Assembly (NCBI GenBank): GCA_963693085.1
Contig: OY856409.1
Coordinates: forward strand, 294,724,058 to 294,788,057
Source: Alisma plantago-aquatica
Lineage: Eukaryota > Streptophyta > Magnoliopsida > Alismatales > Alismataceae
Direction: 5' to 3'
DNA: 64,000 nucleotides
Numbering within the stretch: position 1 is the first letter of the stretch; every line of letters starts with the position of its first letter. A program made the translations under genes and the position numbers. Below are positions 21,244-31,218 of the stretch, piece by piece. Under the pieces are notes generated by a model. The model was not told where the DNA came from. It saw only the letters and a list, made by a program, of their open reading frames with translations, and made no database searches.

Positions 21244-22522
21244 ATGTCAACCACTGACCAAACAGAAACACCTGACCTCCTCACGCACATTCTACATACA
21301 TTGTCTAGTCCAACTAATCACATTGCGGATACAATAGCTGAGTCCATAGCAAACTCCATCATTGACGACATTTCCAACATACCACCTACAATACCTAGGT
21401 CAGTTAGCATTAGGAGTGGCCACCAAAAGGTCTTAGAAATATTAAACGGTCATGAACAAAGGGCTTATGACCTATACAAAATGAGACCACATACTATATT
21501 GGCCCTTGTGGACAAGCTTGAGAGTCGGGCCTTGTTACGAAGTACTAGAGGCGTCACTTCAGTTGAGGCTGTATGCTACTTCCTACAGATGGTTGGCCAT
21601 GGACATACAAATCATGCTTTGGTTGAGGACTACATTCACTCTGGTGAGACCATCAGTAGAAAGTTGAATGAAGTCTTGGATGATGTGTGTCCGTTGTCCA
21701 ATGACTATATTGTCATGCAAATTGCAGCGACATGTACGACAAGACATTCTCGTATATTAGAGACCCCAAGGTTCTACCCATACTTCAAGGTAATAGTTAG
21801 TTAATGATTTGGAAATATTTAGTATGTTTACAACCTATTTTGGTGTTATAGAATGCCATTGGGGCAATTGATGGAACACACATCCCAGTCTTGGTTAAAC
21901 GAGATAGGAAAAATCGCTACCGAGACAGAAAAGGGAATTTCTCTCTTAATGTCTTGGTTGTAGTTGACTTCTCCATGCAATTTACATATGTCCTAACTGG
22001 GTGGGAGGGATCGGTTGTTGACCAACGGGTCCTACAGTCAACGACGACCATAGGCGGGTTTAAAGTTCCGTCGGAAAAGTTTTACCTAGTTGATGCAGGG
22101 TATGCCTACACTCAGAAATTCCTTGCACCGTATCACAACAGAGCTTACCATATTTTTGAGTACTGAGGAAACAGACATGCATACACCAACAAGAAGGAGA
22201 TGTTCAACCACCACCATGCACAATTACGTAATTTTGTAGAAAGAGCATTAATCGGCGGTTTGCCTACCTTAAAAAGGGGGCGAAATATCCCATACATTCG
22301 CAGTGTCGCCTCGTAATGGGTTGTTGTATCCTCCACAATTTCATACGCCGCCAACATGATGGCGATAGTATCATGGATGAACTCCCAGATGACATTTCAA
22401 CATCTGTCGTTCCCCCTTCTGGGGTTGACCTGAGTTCCCTCCAACAAACAAGTCAGGCCAATTCAAGGGAGGGCAATCGTTTACATGAATCCATTTCTAA
22501 TTTGCTATGGGATGCCTGTTGA
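21244..22522 (+). pseudogene. PIF/Harbinger ORF2: HARBI1-like DDE transposase (copy B)
   Basis: This is the catalytic transposase. Exon 1 (21244-21789, 182 codons) holds the N-terminal helical part (RAYDLYKMRP, then VCYFLQMVGHGH and a SGETISRKLNEVLD stretch). The 62-bp intron has AAG^GTAATA and TTATAG^AAT borders, phase 0. Exon 2 opens with AIDGTH, the first catalytic aspartate (residue 189), and has the second in YLVDAGYA. The glutamate is in FVERA. It is dead: TGA at 22164-22166 (CGA in copy A, a likely CpG mutation) and a 10-bp deletion near 22,248, right after the glutamate codon, shifts the frame. Downstream the original frame reappears (CCILHNFIRR). Length without damage would fit the usual 400 or so residues. 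Confidence 0.85.
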
Positions 22523-22725
22523 CCTACAGTTGTATTTGTAATAGTCTTTGACATTATTTCATAAATCATCCACCACATAACTTTGTAGCCTTTAGTTGTT
22601 TATTTTATGAACTTTTTATTGGATCCTAATAATATACATGACATAATGTTTAAGTAGGTTGTCTTGAAATGGAGAATGGAATGCCTTGATGTACATGCGA
22701 CCTTCAATGCACTGTACACGTATAA

Positions 22726-23091
22726 ATGGATGTCGCAGACGCAGAAAATGGATGTTTTGAAAACAAAAACCCCCACAGACTGTATTTTACATGTGGTAGG
22801 GGTCTTATTTCGAACAGATCTCAGATGAGATTGCCCATGCAATGTGTACCACAAATAGTTGTCACACTTACTGCAGTTAGGGATGCTACGCTAACACAAC
22901 TTGTATATGCACACAACGAACGCATGCTACGATCTGAACAATGTGACTTTGTCAGTTCGACAAGAGCAGACGTCAATAGGCTCCAACAAGATATTTCGAC
23001 TCTACGGGAGAGGTGCCAATATCTTCGCCAACGACTTCACATCACGAGCAATAACGATTCTTCAAACGAGGACGGATGCAATACATCATAG
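22726..23091 (+). CDS. Coiled-coil ORF of the PIF element (copy B)
   Basis: A 121-residue ORF, no known domain, lies 203 bp after the transposase. It reads MDVADAENGCF at the start, has FTCGRGLISNRS near residue 25, and ends in a likely coiled coil (about residues 78-105, ADVNRLQQDISTLRERCQYL). It is not part of the standard two-gene PIF plan. It is present in copy A (786-1100) with many amino-acid changes and an earlier stop. It may be a real accessory protein, or the 5' exon of the GRF gene that begins 138 bp downstream. Selection cannot be judged without more copies. Confidence 0.45.
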   Translation: MDVADAENGCFENKNPHRLYFTCGRGLISNRSQMRLPMQCVPQIVVTLTAVRDATLTQLVYAHNERMLRSEQCDFVSSTRADVNRLQQDISTLRERCQYLRQRLHITSNNDSSNEDGCNTS

Positions 23092-23228
23092 ATGTAGAAC
23101 AACCTTTCGTACTGAATTCACTTTTATGTTTGAACAAGCAATTATGCCTATTTTATGTTCGGAAATTTTTATTTGAAATCTATGTTCTGAACCTGACATT
23201 ATTTTACTAATCATCAATCATGTTTTAG

Positions 23229-23375
23229 ATGTCGATGAATCCATCTGAAGTTCTGAGATGTGATTGTGGGTTAGATGTAGCCTTGCGGCTTAACACTGAG
23301 GATGCAGGGTTGTATGATTTTGGTATTCTAAGTGAAAGTTTGGGTGAAATGTATTACATATGTCCTTCTTGTGAG
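23229..23375 (+). pseudogene. GRF zinc-finger gene, exon 1 only (copy B)
   Basis: The exon begins after an acceptor-like TTTTAG with ATGTCGATGAATCC. It encodes CDCG and, 33 residues on, MYYICPSCE, the first three ligand positions of a GRF-type zinc finger. A donor GAG^GTGCGC follows. In copy A exon 2 supplies the last cysteine and the FGW motif. Here the intron is cut 43 bp later by a retrotransposon, and the rest of the gene is absent, so the finger cannot be completed. Copy B keeps a cysteine in CPSC where copy A has CPSF. Confidence 0.6.
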
Positions 23376-23931
23376 GTGCGCTAGTAACTACATACATAAT
23401 AGGTTGCCCTTGTGTACGTGTACAAGTATATAATGTACAAGTACTTAGATATCATGTAAATCAAGCGTTTAGATCTTTCCTAGTCAATCACAACACTTAG
23501 ATAGGACACCCTCTACAATAGTGTCACAACTGCACACTCGTACACACACTTAGTATTTAGTTTAAACCATTGAAACAGAGTCATTCTCGGTCAACAAACT
23601 GCTCGACCGAGACACTCTCGGTCGACAAACTCTTCAACTGAGAATGACACAGGTAGCCGTTAGACACAACAAACAAGGTAGTTGGGAGTTGGATCAGAAC
23701 GTTACATACACTTGCTCCAGACAGTCCCTCGGTCGACAAAGACCTCGACCGACTGGGATCTCGGTCGACAATTCCTCGACCGAGAATGTCTCTATCTGCA
23801 ATTTTCAGGATTAATTAACTAGCCGTTGTTAAAGCAACTAATGGATACCTAACGACTAGTTGAGCACTTACAACCCCCTAGAAAGTGTCTAGAATGTCTT
23901 TAAGCATTCATAAGCCATTCCTATAAATAGG

Positions 23932-23939
23932 ACAAGGCT
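23932..23939 (+). promoter_or_regulatory. LTR TATA box
   Basis: TATAAATA in the context CATTCCTATAAATAGGACAA is repeated exactly in the 3' LTR near 30,484. It is the likely core promoter of the copia element. Confidence 0.6.
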
Positions 23940-24289
23940 TAGGACACCTAAAATACACTTGTACAATACTTGAGCTTACATACTTCCAATTGGCAATCTG
24001 TTTTGAGCAATTAAGCAACTCTAGTACTTGCTACGCATTTCCTTTGCTCCAAATTCGTGTCCTATAGGCTAGCATCTCCAACCCACTGAACTTACACTTC
24101 CATACTCATTGGTTAGGAGATCAAAACGCTTGATATAGGAAATCAAGCCTTGTGCTACATGTAATAATTGTAATTTCTGTTTCCTTTCTTGTTCTTTCTT
24201 ATTTCTTGTACTCTCCTTGCTACTCCTAGGATTGGAGGTTGCATATTGGAGAGGGTTTGATATTCTTGGTGGAGAAGGAGGGCTTTGGA

Positions 24290-24405
24290 CTACTTCAAGA
24301 AGGCTGTCTCAACGGGAAGCTACTTCAAGAGGAAGGCTACTTCAAGGGGGAGCTTGAAGTTACTTCAAGGAAGGCTGCTTCAAGGTTGGTGAGACTACTT
24401 CAAGG
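24290..24405 (+). repeat. CTACTTCAAG minisatellite in the LTR
   Basis: Six imperfect copies of CTACTTCAAGRGGAAGG-like units lie downstream of the TATA box, in the presumed transcribed leader. The same array is in the 3' LTR at 30,848-30,964. A short ORF across it (24239-24466) is probably a by-product. Confidence 0.6.
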
Positions 24406-24661
24406 TGAAGGATGTCCAAAGGGTGTTGAAAGTTTTGTAATTTTATGTAACATCCTTGCGAGGTAATAAAAATAAATACTTTCAAAATCCCAGTTGGGTA
24501 AGCAACCGGGTAGTGGATTGACTGCCTTAGTATTTGCTAAGGTTGGAACCACTCTAAACACCTTGCCTCCTTCTTATTATCTCAATTGTGGTTGTTTGAG
24601 TTGAATTATTATTAAAATCTCTATAAAACCCTATTCACCCCCCCTCTAGTGGTTTTTCATT

Positions 24662-24673
24662 TGGTATCAAAGC
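24662..24673 (+). promoter_or_regulatory. Copia primer binding site (initiator tRNA-Met)
   Basis: TGGTATCAAAGC begins 3 bases after the LTR end. It differs by one base from the standard plant site complementary to the 3' end of initiator tRNA-Met. Confidence 0.85.
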
Positions 24674-24706
24674 AGGCTTCAAGGATCTCTAATTGAGTCT
24701 TGAAGA

Positions 24707-25615
24707 ATGAAGGGTGGTGGTGTCTACAACCACAAGCAAAGGAAAAGCATGGACCAATCTTCAACAAGTTGTAATTGGTGCTTAGGAACAAGGCACACAA
24801 CATCTAGTTGTCCATTGAGGTCAAAGAAGGAAGATGTGCATAAAGAATGCCTTATTGCTACAATAAGTGAAGAATAAGAAGAGGTAAGCCTTTTTGATTT
24901 ACCTAAAGAAGGGCTAATTGCTAGTCTTGAAGAGACACATAATAAATATATTGAGTGCAAGAAGAAATTAAAGAAATCTAATAAAAAAAATGATGAGTTA
25001 CATGCTAAACTTCTTACTCTCACATTTGAAAATGAAGATCTCAAAAAGACTATTGAATATCATGATATTAATCTGAAATCAGTAGAAGCAAATTGCAATC
25101 TTCTTTCCCTAGAAAAGATAAACTTGCAAACTCAAGTAAATGATCTTCAAAAACAACCTATTTTGTGTACACATATAGATTATGATATTATTGTGAAAGA
25201 AATAGATTCTTTATTATCTAATCTAGATCAAGCAAAGTTAGATATAAAGAAGAGAATGGATGAGATTGTTAAGCTGCAACAAGAAGTGAGTAGTTTGAGT
25301 AACAATGATATCCTTGATAAAATCTTAAATGATTCTTATCGTCAAGTTGGAAGGAGAGGACTAGGTTATAAGCCTAAAGGAAAATCTTATCAAAAACCTA
25401 GTTGAAGAAAGACACAAGTGATAGAGAGTCAATCTATGTATGTACCTAGAGGCAAATACACATATGTACCCAAGAACAACCTAGAACAAAATCATAGAAA
25501 GAGACTTGAGGTTGATTCTATATGTTGCCATTATTGTTTACGTCTTGGACATTACTCTTTTTCAGGCCCATACAAGAAAAGGAATGGTGATCTAGTTTGG
25601 GTTCCTAAAACTTAG
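24707..25615 (+). pseudogene. SIRE-type copia gag, C-terminal half
   Basis: One frame of 303 codons is broken by TAA at 24875 and TGA at 25403. Order: a zinc knuckle at residues 22-35 (C-x2-C-x4-H-x4-C, CNWCLGTRH...C), a long coiled coil (about residues 60-210), a DILDKILNDSYRQVGRRGLGY stretch, a second knuckle CCHYCLRLGHY whose last cysteine is glycine, and the terminal WVPK motif. This is the usual order of the second half of SIRE/Maximus gag proteins. The N-terminal UBN2-type capsid half is missing, as the frame opens only 34 bp after the primer site. No protease or integrase follows. Confidence 0.7.
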
Positions 25616-25756
25616 AAGTTTGAATTTGACTAGTTGATATTTGACCTAAAATGTTACTTTGATATAAAAATGTCATATCTCAACAAAATTGAGCTTTAAC
25701 TTTCATATTCTTGTATCTTGTTTGGAAATAATCTCTGAAAAACAGTAAAGAAACAT

Positions 25757-27691
25757 TCTCGGTCGAGAAACTGTTTGAACGAGAACATTGTCGGTTGAGA
25801 ATTAGTCGACCGAGCAGGTTACTATTTTGAAGTTTGCAACAAATATGATAAAACATGTACAAACAACAGCATTCTCGGTCGAGAAAAACGTCGGCTGAGA
25901 TAAATTCGGTCGACAAAAAGTTCGACAAAACCAAGTTCTGCTGAACCTATTTTGATTAATCTAGTTTGCTATCAATTTTTTATTAATGATTGATTTAATA
26001 TGCAAATCAAGAGTGAATCTTAGAGACCATCTTAAAATCAAAACATATTGATCTTTTGAATCATGAATTGTTGAAAGAAGGTATAACCTTATGAATATGA
26101 AATTCTTAAACATACTGTAAAAGTGATATATGAAAACTGATATTGAACATACTTTCTTCACTGATTGACAAAGATTGTTAAGCATGTTCATTTACATGGT
26201 TTGTCTTATATTTGAAAATCCATGAACAATAAATGAGATTATTTTGGTTTATCCTCTAAATGGATTGGCTTAAAACTGAAAATTATGAACCATGGAATTA
26301 CTATTTTATCATAATCCACATGGTTTTTCCTAAGAATTCCTTGGTCTATCCATATAGGAACCATGTGTATTGAAATTTAGTTTAAATGATCATTATCATT
26401 GTATTTTATGAAATTATATGATTCTATCTTGATCATTGTATTGTGGATATACTTCTACTGTTCTATCATAATCATAGTGAAATGATCATTCAACTCATTA
26501 CAAAAAAAGATGATGCTATCATTGAAAATTCCATCTTTCCCCCTATGGCATAAATGAATCTTGTCAAAATAGATAATGATTATTGTGTAATGGCCTGTAA
26601 TAAATGAATGATGATGCTATGACAAGCCAAATAATGTCTCTTATAACAAGAATATTAAATGTTTTATCTAGTTGTTTGTTCTAAGAAATCAAAAGAAAAA
26701 TCTTGACTTTAAGACATTAATCTTACTTTCAAGGATATATGCTTCTAAAGAATCTTATGATTAATCTGAAAATAAGGGAATTGAAATTTATGCACCCATA
26801 GCAAAGCTTAGGAGACATCATTCAAAATGAATGTAAAACAATAATACTAGGAAAATCAAGGACAAAGACTTCATTGTGATTCCTATATTAAGTCTTTAAA
26901 ACGTCTTCATAATAAGTATCACTTAAAGTGCTTCAAATTGATATTTATTTAATCAAGCTACCTACAAAAATTATACTTCACATATGAGTGTTCAAATTGG
27001 AAATCTGCAGAATTTGCCTCTTGGTTGAAATCAAGTTTGACCAAGGAGCGCTATGGTTGAAGTCAAGGTCGACCTAAAATAAACTTGACAAAATACTTAT
27101 TTGTAAATCATTTTATTGCATTAATCTTAATATCTTGATTCAAAATATATTTTTAGTGCAAAATCTCTAATAAAAGGTCAAAATCAAATCTTAAAAACTA
27201 GCTATGACCTTAGGATTATTGAAAATGATTACATTATTACTCCCCTAGAAGATATATGTATGTGCTCTACAAATATAGTCTCTCACTTGCATTAAAAACT
27301 AGCTCAAAATCTCATCCACAACAATTTCATCGGTCAGCAAAAATCTCGACCGAGACATTCTCGGTCGACAAATTTGTCGACCGAATACATCTCGGTTGGT
27401 TATATTCCTCGACCGACACTCACCAAGTAGATGTTGTACAGTCGAACCCAGACATATCCCCGATCGACAAAATATTTGACCGAGTCAACATCGGTCGATA
27501 AAATTGTCGACCGAGATTAACTTTGTGAAACCCCATTCGCATAAATTAAAAGGTAATCTTCTGATTAAAATACTAATTAAAAAAAATTGCAACAGCTAAA
27601 TTTTTAATTTGCGATCGACCGTTGGACGACCGAGAGGAGTGTCTACAGAAACGACCGTTGCAGTCATCAGTCGACGAATTGTCGACTGAGA
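25757..27691. repeat. Clusters of inverted TCGGTCGA / TCGACCGA motifs
   Basis: Units of the form CTCGGTCGACAAA, a few bases, then GTCGACCGAG can fold into short hairpins. They occur in the internal region at 25,757-25,930, 27,331-27,516 and 27,611-27,691, and in both LTRs (23,586-23,787 and 30,148-30,350). Many copies have a one- or two-base change. Confidence 0.75.
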
Positions 27692-27708
27692 TGGGTTCTG
27701 TTTTGCTA

Positions 27709-27716
27709 TAAATAGG
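27709..27716 (+). promoter_or_regulatory. Possible internal promoter before the extra ORF
   Basis: CTATAAATAGG occurs about 140 bp upstream of the extra ORF start, in a context like the LTR TATA box. It could allow a separate transcript. No other evidence. Confidence 0.35.
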
Positions 27717-27850
27717 GCCCAAAATGACCCCATTCTTCAAAAACTCACATTCTCACTTCTCTAGCTCTTCTCTAGTGCATTCTTGTATGAATTTTTAGCT
27801 TCTCTCCACCCAAATCTTGCCTTGCTTCTTCTCCACTTAAAATCAACAAG

Positions 27851-29218
27851 ATGGCTTCCTCATCATCGCATGGAAAGAAGCAAGTCACAGCTAGGAAGGG
27901 AAGGACAGTCTCCCCGGCGCTGACGATCATCAACGACGTTCCATTCAACGACGTAGATGCCGACGATCGCTACCTCAGGCTATCCTCAAGGACCCCCCTT
28001 CCATGACGGCCGGTCGACGTCATGGACTTCCACAACATCGTTGATCTTAAGGAAATCTTTGAGGTGCAACACATGTCTGAATTTCTAAATCCTTCCTTCC
28101 GTTTCTACTCCTCCCAAGTAGTCAACGAATTCTATGCCAATCTAACCACACATCTTGTCCATGATCATTCTTTCTCTTCTATGGTTAGTGGGTATGGATT
28201 TCATTTTTCTGAGGAGGGCATTCTTAGCATGTTTAACATAGATGTAGAAGACTATAAAGAGGTTATTGATCTCACCACCAAAAATCCACTAAATAAGCTT
28301 TCTCAAGATGACACTGCCACTAGTTTAAGTGACATTAAAAGAGCTATTTTTCTATCAAATACCACTTGCCATGAAGATAGGGGTACATATTATGCCATCA
28401 ATTTAAAACCTGAAGCTAGGATAGTAAACCTCATTGTTGCCACAAATATCTATCCTAGGGCAAATAAATCTGAAGTACCTACTTTTCGCATGTATCTTAT
28501 TTATGCCATCCTAAAAGGTATTCCCATCAATTTCATTCATCTCATTCTTAAGAATATGGTTGAATTCTCTGGAAATCCACCTTATGCCGGTTTTTTTTGC
28601 CAAATTACTCAACATTTTCTTAAGAAGAGTATTGAGGACCTAGGATACAAATGGGATAGGAAACCCCAAAAGATAACTAGAAATACAGTAGAGAATATGG
28701 GGATCAATTTTGGACACAAAAGGGCTAGGACTGAAGGGGATCCATCCACCCAAGACATACCTCCACCACCTCCTCCTACTAGCCTACCTCATGATCCTAT
28801 CACAAACACTTTGACATATATTGCTGGTTCTCAATATCACCTAAGTAGGCAATTGGATTACAATCGTCATGCCATGTCTTATTTAAATCAAAAGATGCAA
28901 GCCCTTTCTCCTGAACAACCTGATGAATATCCTTATTCACTTAATCCTGGCATGCTAAACCCATACAATCCATCCTACAATTACTATCAGATTCCACCTC
29001 CACCATCTCATGACCTCACTCATACTCAATTTTCTCCAATCCAACTCCAAGATATTGCTGCCCATTTTCGATTCGATCGTGTTCCCACCTTCTTGGAGGC
29101 TTATTCTTTGACCAAGACAGGTGCCTTGGAGTGGCAGACACTGGTCAAATACTATGGAGTTGAGCCCTTTCTTGGAAAAGACCCAGAAATTGATGTAATT
29201 CTTCAGTCTTTTCAGTGA
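27851..29218 (+). pseudogene. Plant-specific extra ORF of the copia element
   Basis: A 456-codon frame (ATG at 27851) has one TGA at 28004, probably from CGA; after it the frame is open for about 400 residues. The N-terminus is serine and lysine rich. Residues about 60-210 (EFLNPSFRFYSSQVVNEFYANL, then YGFHFSEEGILSMFNI) look like the putative plant transposon protein domain (Transposase_32 type) found in many plant retroelements. A proline-rich stretch (IPPPPPPTSLP) and a Tyr/Pro/Asn-rich C-terminal part follow. It lies between the missing pol and the polypurine tract, the place of env-like or additional ORFs in SIRE elements. Its function is unknown. It may be supplied in trans or be decaying. 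Confidence 0.6.
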
Positions 29219-29790
29219 GATCATGAGATTTATGGCTATCTTTGTATTGTCTGTAATGGCTATCTTTTTGTTATAAGCTAGTGTGTTATGATTGATGGGT
29301 CATATTATGAGTTGTATGAGCACTGAGTTGTTATGAAGAAAAGTGTTTTCCTATGGCTTCATTTGGATATATCCTTGTTAAATAGGAATATTATAGGGGA
29401 GCATAAAAATCAGGGGGAGTAATATATGCAATGAACCTAAAATGATCTCATTCTCTACAAATGATTGAGAAATGAATTGTGGCTAAATTTGACAATGCGT
29501 AGTTTACATTCATATTAATCCCTTGCTTTTAAATTGAATATCTCTTTGAGGGGGAGCATAGCAATAAAATTAAGGGAAGTGGTAAAATTAATACTTAATG
29601 ATTATCTTGGTCATCTTTTTGAAATAACAAAGGGGGAGAAATAATATAAAACCAAAAATATAAAGTAAAATGAGTTTTATAAATCTTGGGTCAGCACACA
29701 CTTGCAAACAAGGGAAAGGTAAACTTCAGGTCTGAAACTCATATGATTTATGTTTCCTCATTTTATATTTAGGAAATGTTTGTCATCTTC

Positions 29791-29804
29791 AAAAAGGGGG
29801 AGAT
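29791..29804 (+). promoter_or_regulatory. Polypurine tract
   Basis: AAAAAGGGGGAGAT immediately precedes the TGATGG start of the 3' LTR, as is usual in SIRE-like copia elements. It shows that the true LTR start is 29,805 rather than 29,981, where homology to the 5' LTR begins. Confidence 0.7.
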
Positions 29805-31218
29805 TGATGGCTAAATTGGACATTCTTATAATCCCTTTGTTTTGATGATGACAAACATTTCATTCTTGTGGATCTAATGTGCTACTTGAGTGTTGCAGGA
29901 ATTAGGTGGATGACAAACTACTTGGAAGATCTATATGCTCTAATTTCTTTAATTCATGATTGTAATCAAATGTAAAAACTTGTACAAGTATATAATGTAC
30001 AAGTACTTAGATATCATGTAAATCAAGCATTTAGATCTTCCCTAGTCAATCACAACACTTAGATAGGACATCCTCTACAATAGTGTCACAACTGCACACT
30101 CATACACACACTTAGTATTTAGTTTAAAACATTGAAACAGAGTCATTCTCGGTTGACAAACTTCTCGACCGAGACACTCTCGGTCGACAAAATCTTCGAC
30201 TGAGAATGACCCAGATAGCTGTTAGACACAGCAGACAAGGTAGTTGGGAGTTGGATCAGAACGTTACATACACTTGCTCCAGACAGTCCCTCAGTCGACA
30301 AAGACCTCGACCGACTGGGATCTCAGTCGACAATTCCTCGACCAAGAATGTCTCTGTATACAATTTTTAGGATTAATTAACTAGATGTTGTTAAAGCAAC
30401 TAATGGATACCTAACGGCTAGTTGAGCACTTAGAACCCCCTAGAAAGTGTCTAGAATGTCCTTAAGTATTCATAAGCCATTCCTATAAATAGGACAAGCC
30501 TTAGGACATCCAAAATATACTTGTACAATACTTGAGCTTACATACTTCCAATTGGCAATCTGTTTTGAGCAATTGCAACTCTAGTACTTGCTACTCATTT
30601 ACTTTGCTCCAAATTCATCCTATAGGCTAGCATCTCCTACCCACTGAACTTACACTTCCATACTCATTGGTTAGAAGATCAAAACGCTTGATATAGGAAA
30701 TCAAGCCTTGTGCTACAAGTGGTAATTGTAATTTCTATTTCCTTTCTTGTTCTTTCTTATTTCTTGTACTCTCCTTGCTACTCCTAGGATTGGAGGCTGC
30801 GGATTGGAGAGGGTTTGATCTTCTTGGTGGAGAAGGAGGTCTTTGGACTACTTCAAGAAGGTTGTCTCAATGGGAAGCTACTTCAAGAGGAAGGCTACTT
30901 CAAGGGGGAGCTTGAAGTTACTTCAAGGAAGGCTGCTTCAAGGTTGGTGAGACTACTTCAAGGTGAAGGCTGTCCAAAGGGTGTTGAAAGTGTTGTAATT
31001 TTATGTAACATCCTTGTGAGGTAATAAAATTAAATACTTTCAAAATCCCAGTTGGGTAAGCAACCGAGTAGTGGATTGACTGCCTTAGTATTTGCTAAGG
31101 TTGGAACCACTCTAAACACCTTGCCTCCTTCTTATTATCTCAATTGTGGTTGTTTGAGTTGAATTATTATTAAAATCTCTATAAAACCCTATTCACCCCC
31201 CCCTATAGTGGTTTTTCA
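29805..31218 (+). repeat. 3' LTR, full length
   Basis: It runs from TGATGGCT to TTTTTCA (1,414 bp). The first 176 bases include a TTTTGATGATGACAAACATTTC stretch typical of SIRE-like LTR starts. They have no counterpart in the 5' LTR. The TATA box lies at about 30,484, the TCGGTCGA motifs at 30,148-30,350, and the minisatellite at 30,848-30,964. Confidence 0.75.

Larger units (their letters stand above)
23419..24659 (+). repeat. 5' LTR, truncated at its 5' end
   Basis: It matches 29,981-31,218. It lacks the first 176 bases of the 3' LTR and ends GTGGTTTTTCA. It holds TCGGTCGA inverted motifs (23,586-23,787), a TATA box at 23,932, and a CTACTTCAAG-rich minisatellite (24,290-24,405). Confidence 0.85.
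25616..27850 (+). other. Internal region without pol
   Basis: In the place where copia pol should be, all six frames are closed and AT-rich. I see no protease, integrase, RT or RNase H motifs. The region holds three clusters of TCGGTCGA inverted motifs (25,757-25,930; 27,331-27,516; 27,611-27,691). The last 130 bases before 27,851 have a leader-like look: CTATAAATAGGGCCC near 27,709 could be a second, internal TATA box just before the extra ORF. Confidence 0.6.
23419..31218 (+). mobile_element. Pol-less SIRE-like Ty1/copia retrotransposon
   Basis: LTRs of about 1.24 kb (5', truncated) and 1.41 kb (3') flank about 5.1 kb. There is an initiator-tRNA-Met primer site, the C-terminal half of a SIRE-type gag, a 2.2 kb stretch without recognisable genes, a plant-specific extra ORF, and a polypurine tract. 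Protease, integrase, RT and RNase H are absent, so it is non-autonomous. It sits in the GRF intron of PIF copy B in the same orientation. There is no target duplication: the left side lost 1,382 bp of PIF DNA and the first 176 bases of the LTR, most simply in one deletion. The LTRs differ by roughly 5% by eye over 260 bases. Confidence 0.8.

Noticed and set aside
23419..23430. TGTACAAGTA taken as the true start of the copia LTR
   Set aside because: The polypurine tract lies 176 bp further upstream of the equivalent point in the 3' LTR, so this is a truncated start.
28955..29224. Minus-strand ORF over the end of the copia extra ORF
   Set aside because: A shadow of the proline- and tyrosine-rich plus-strand frame.
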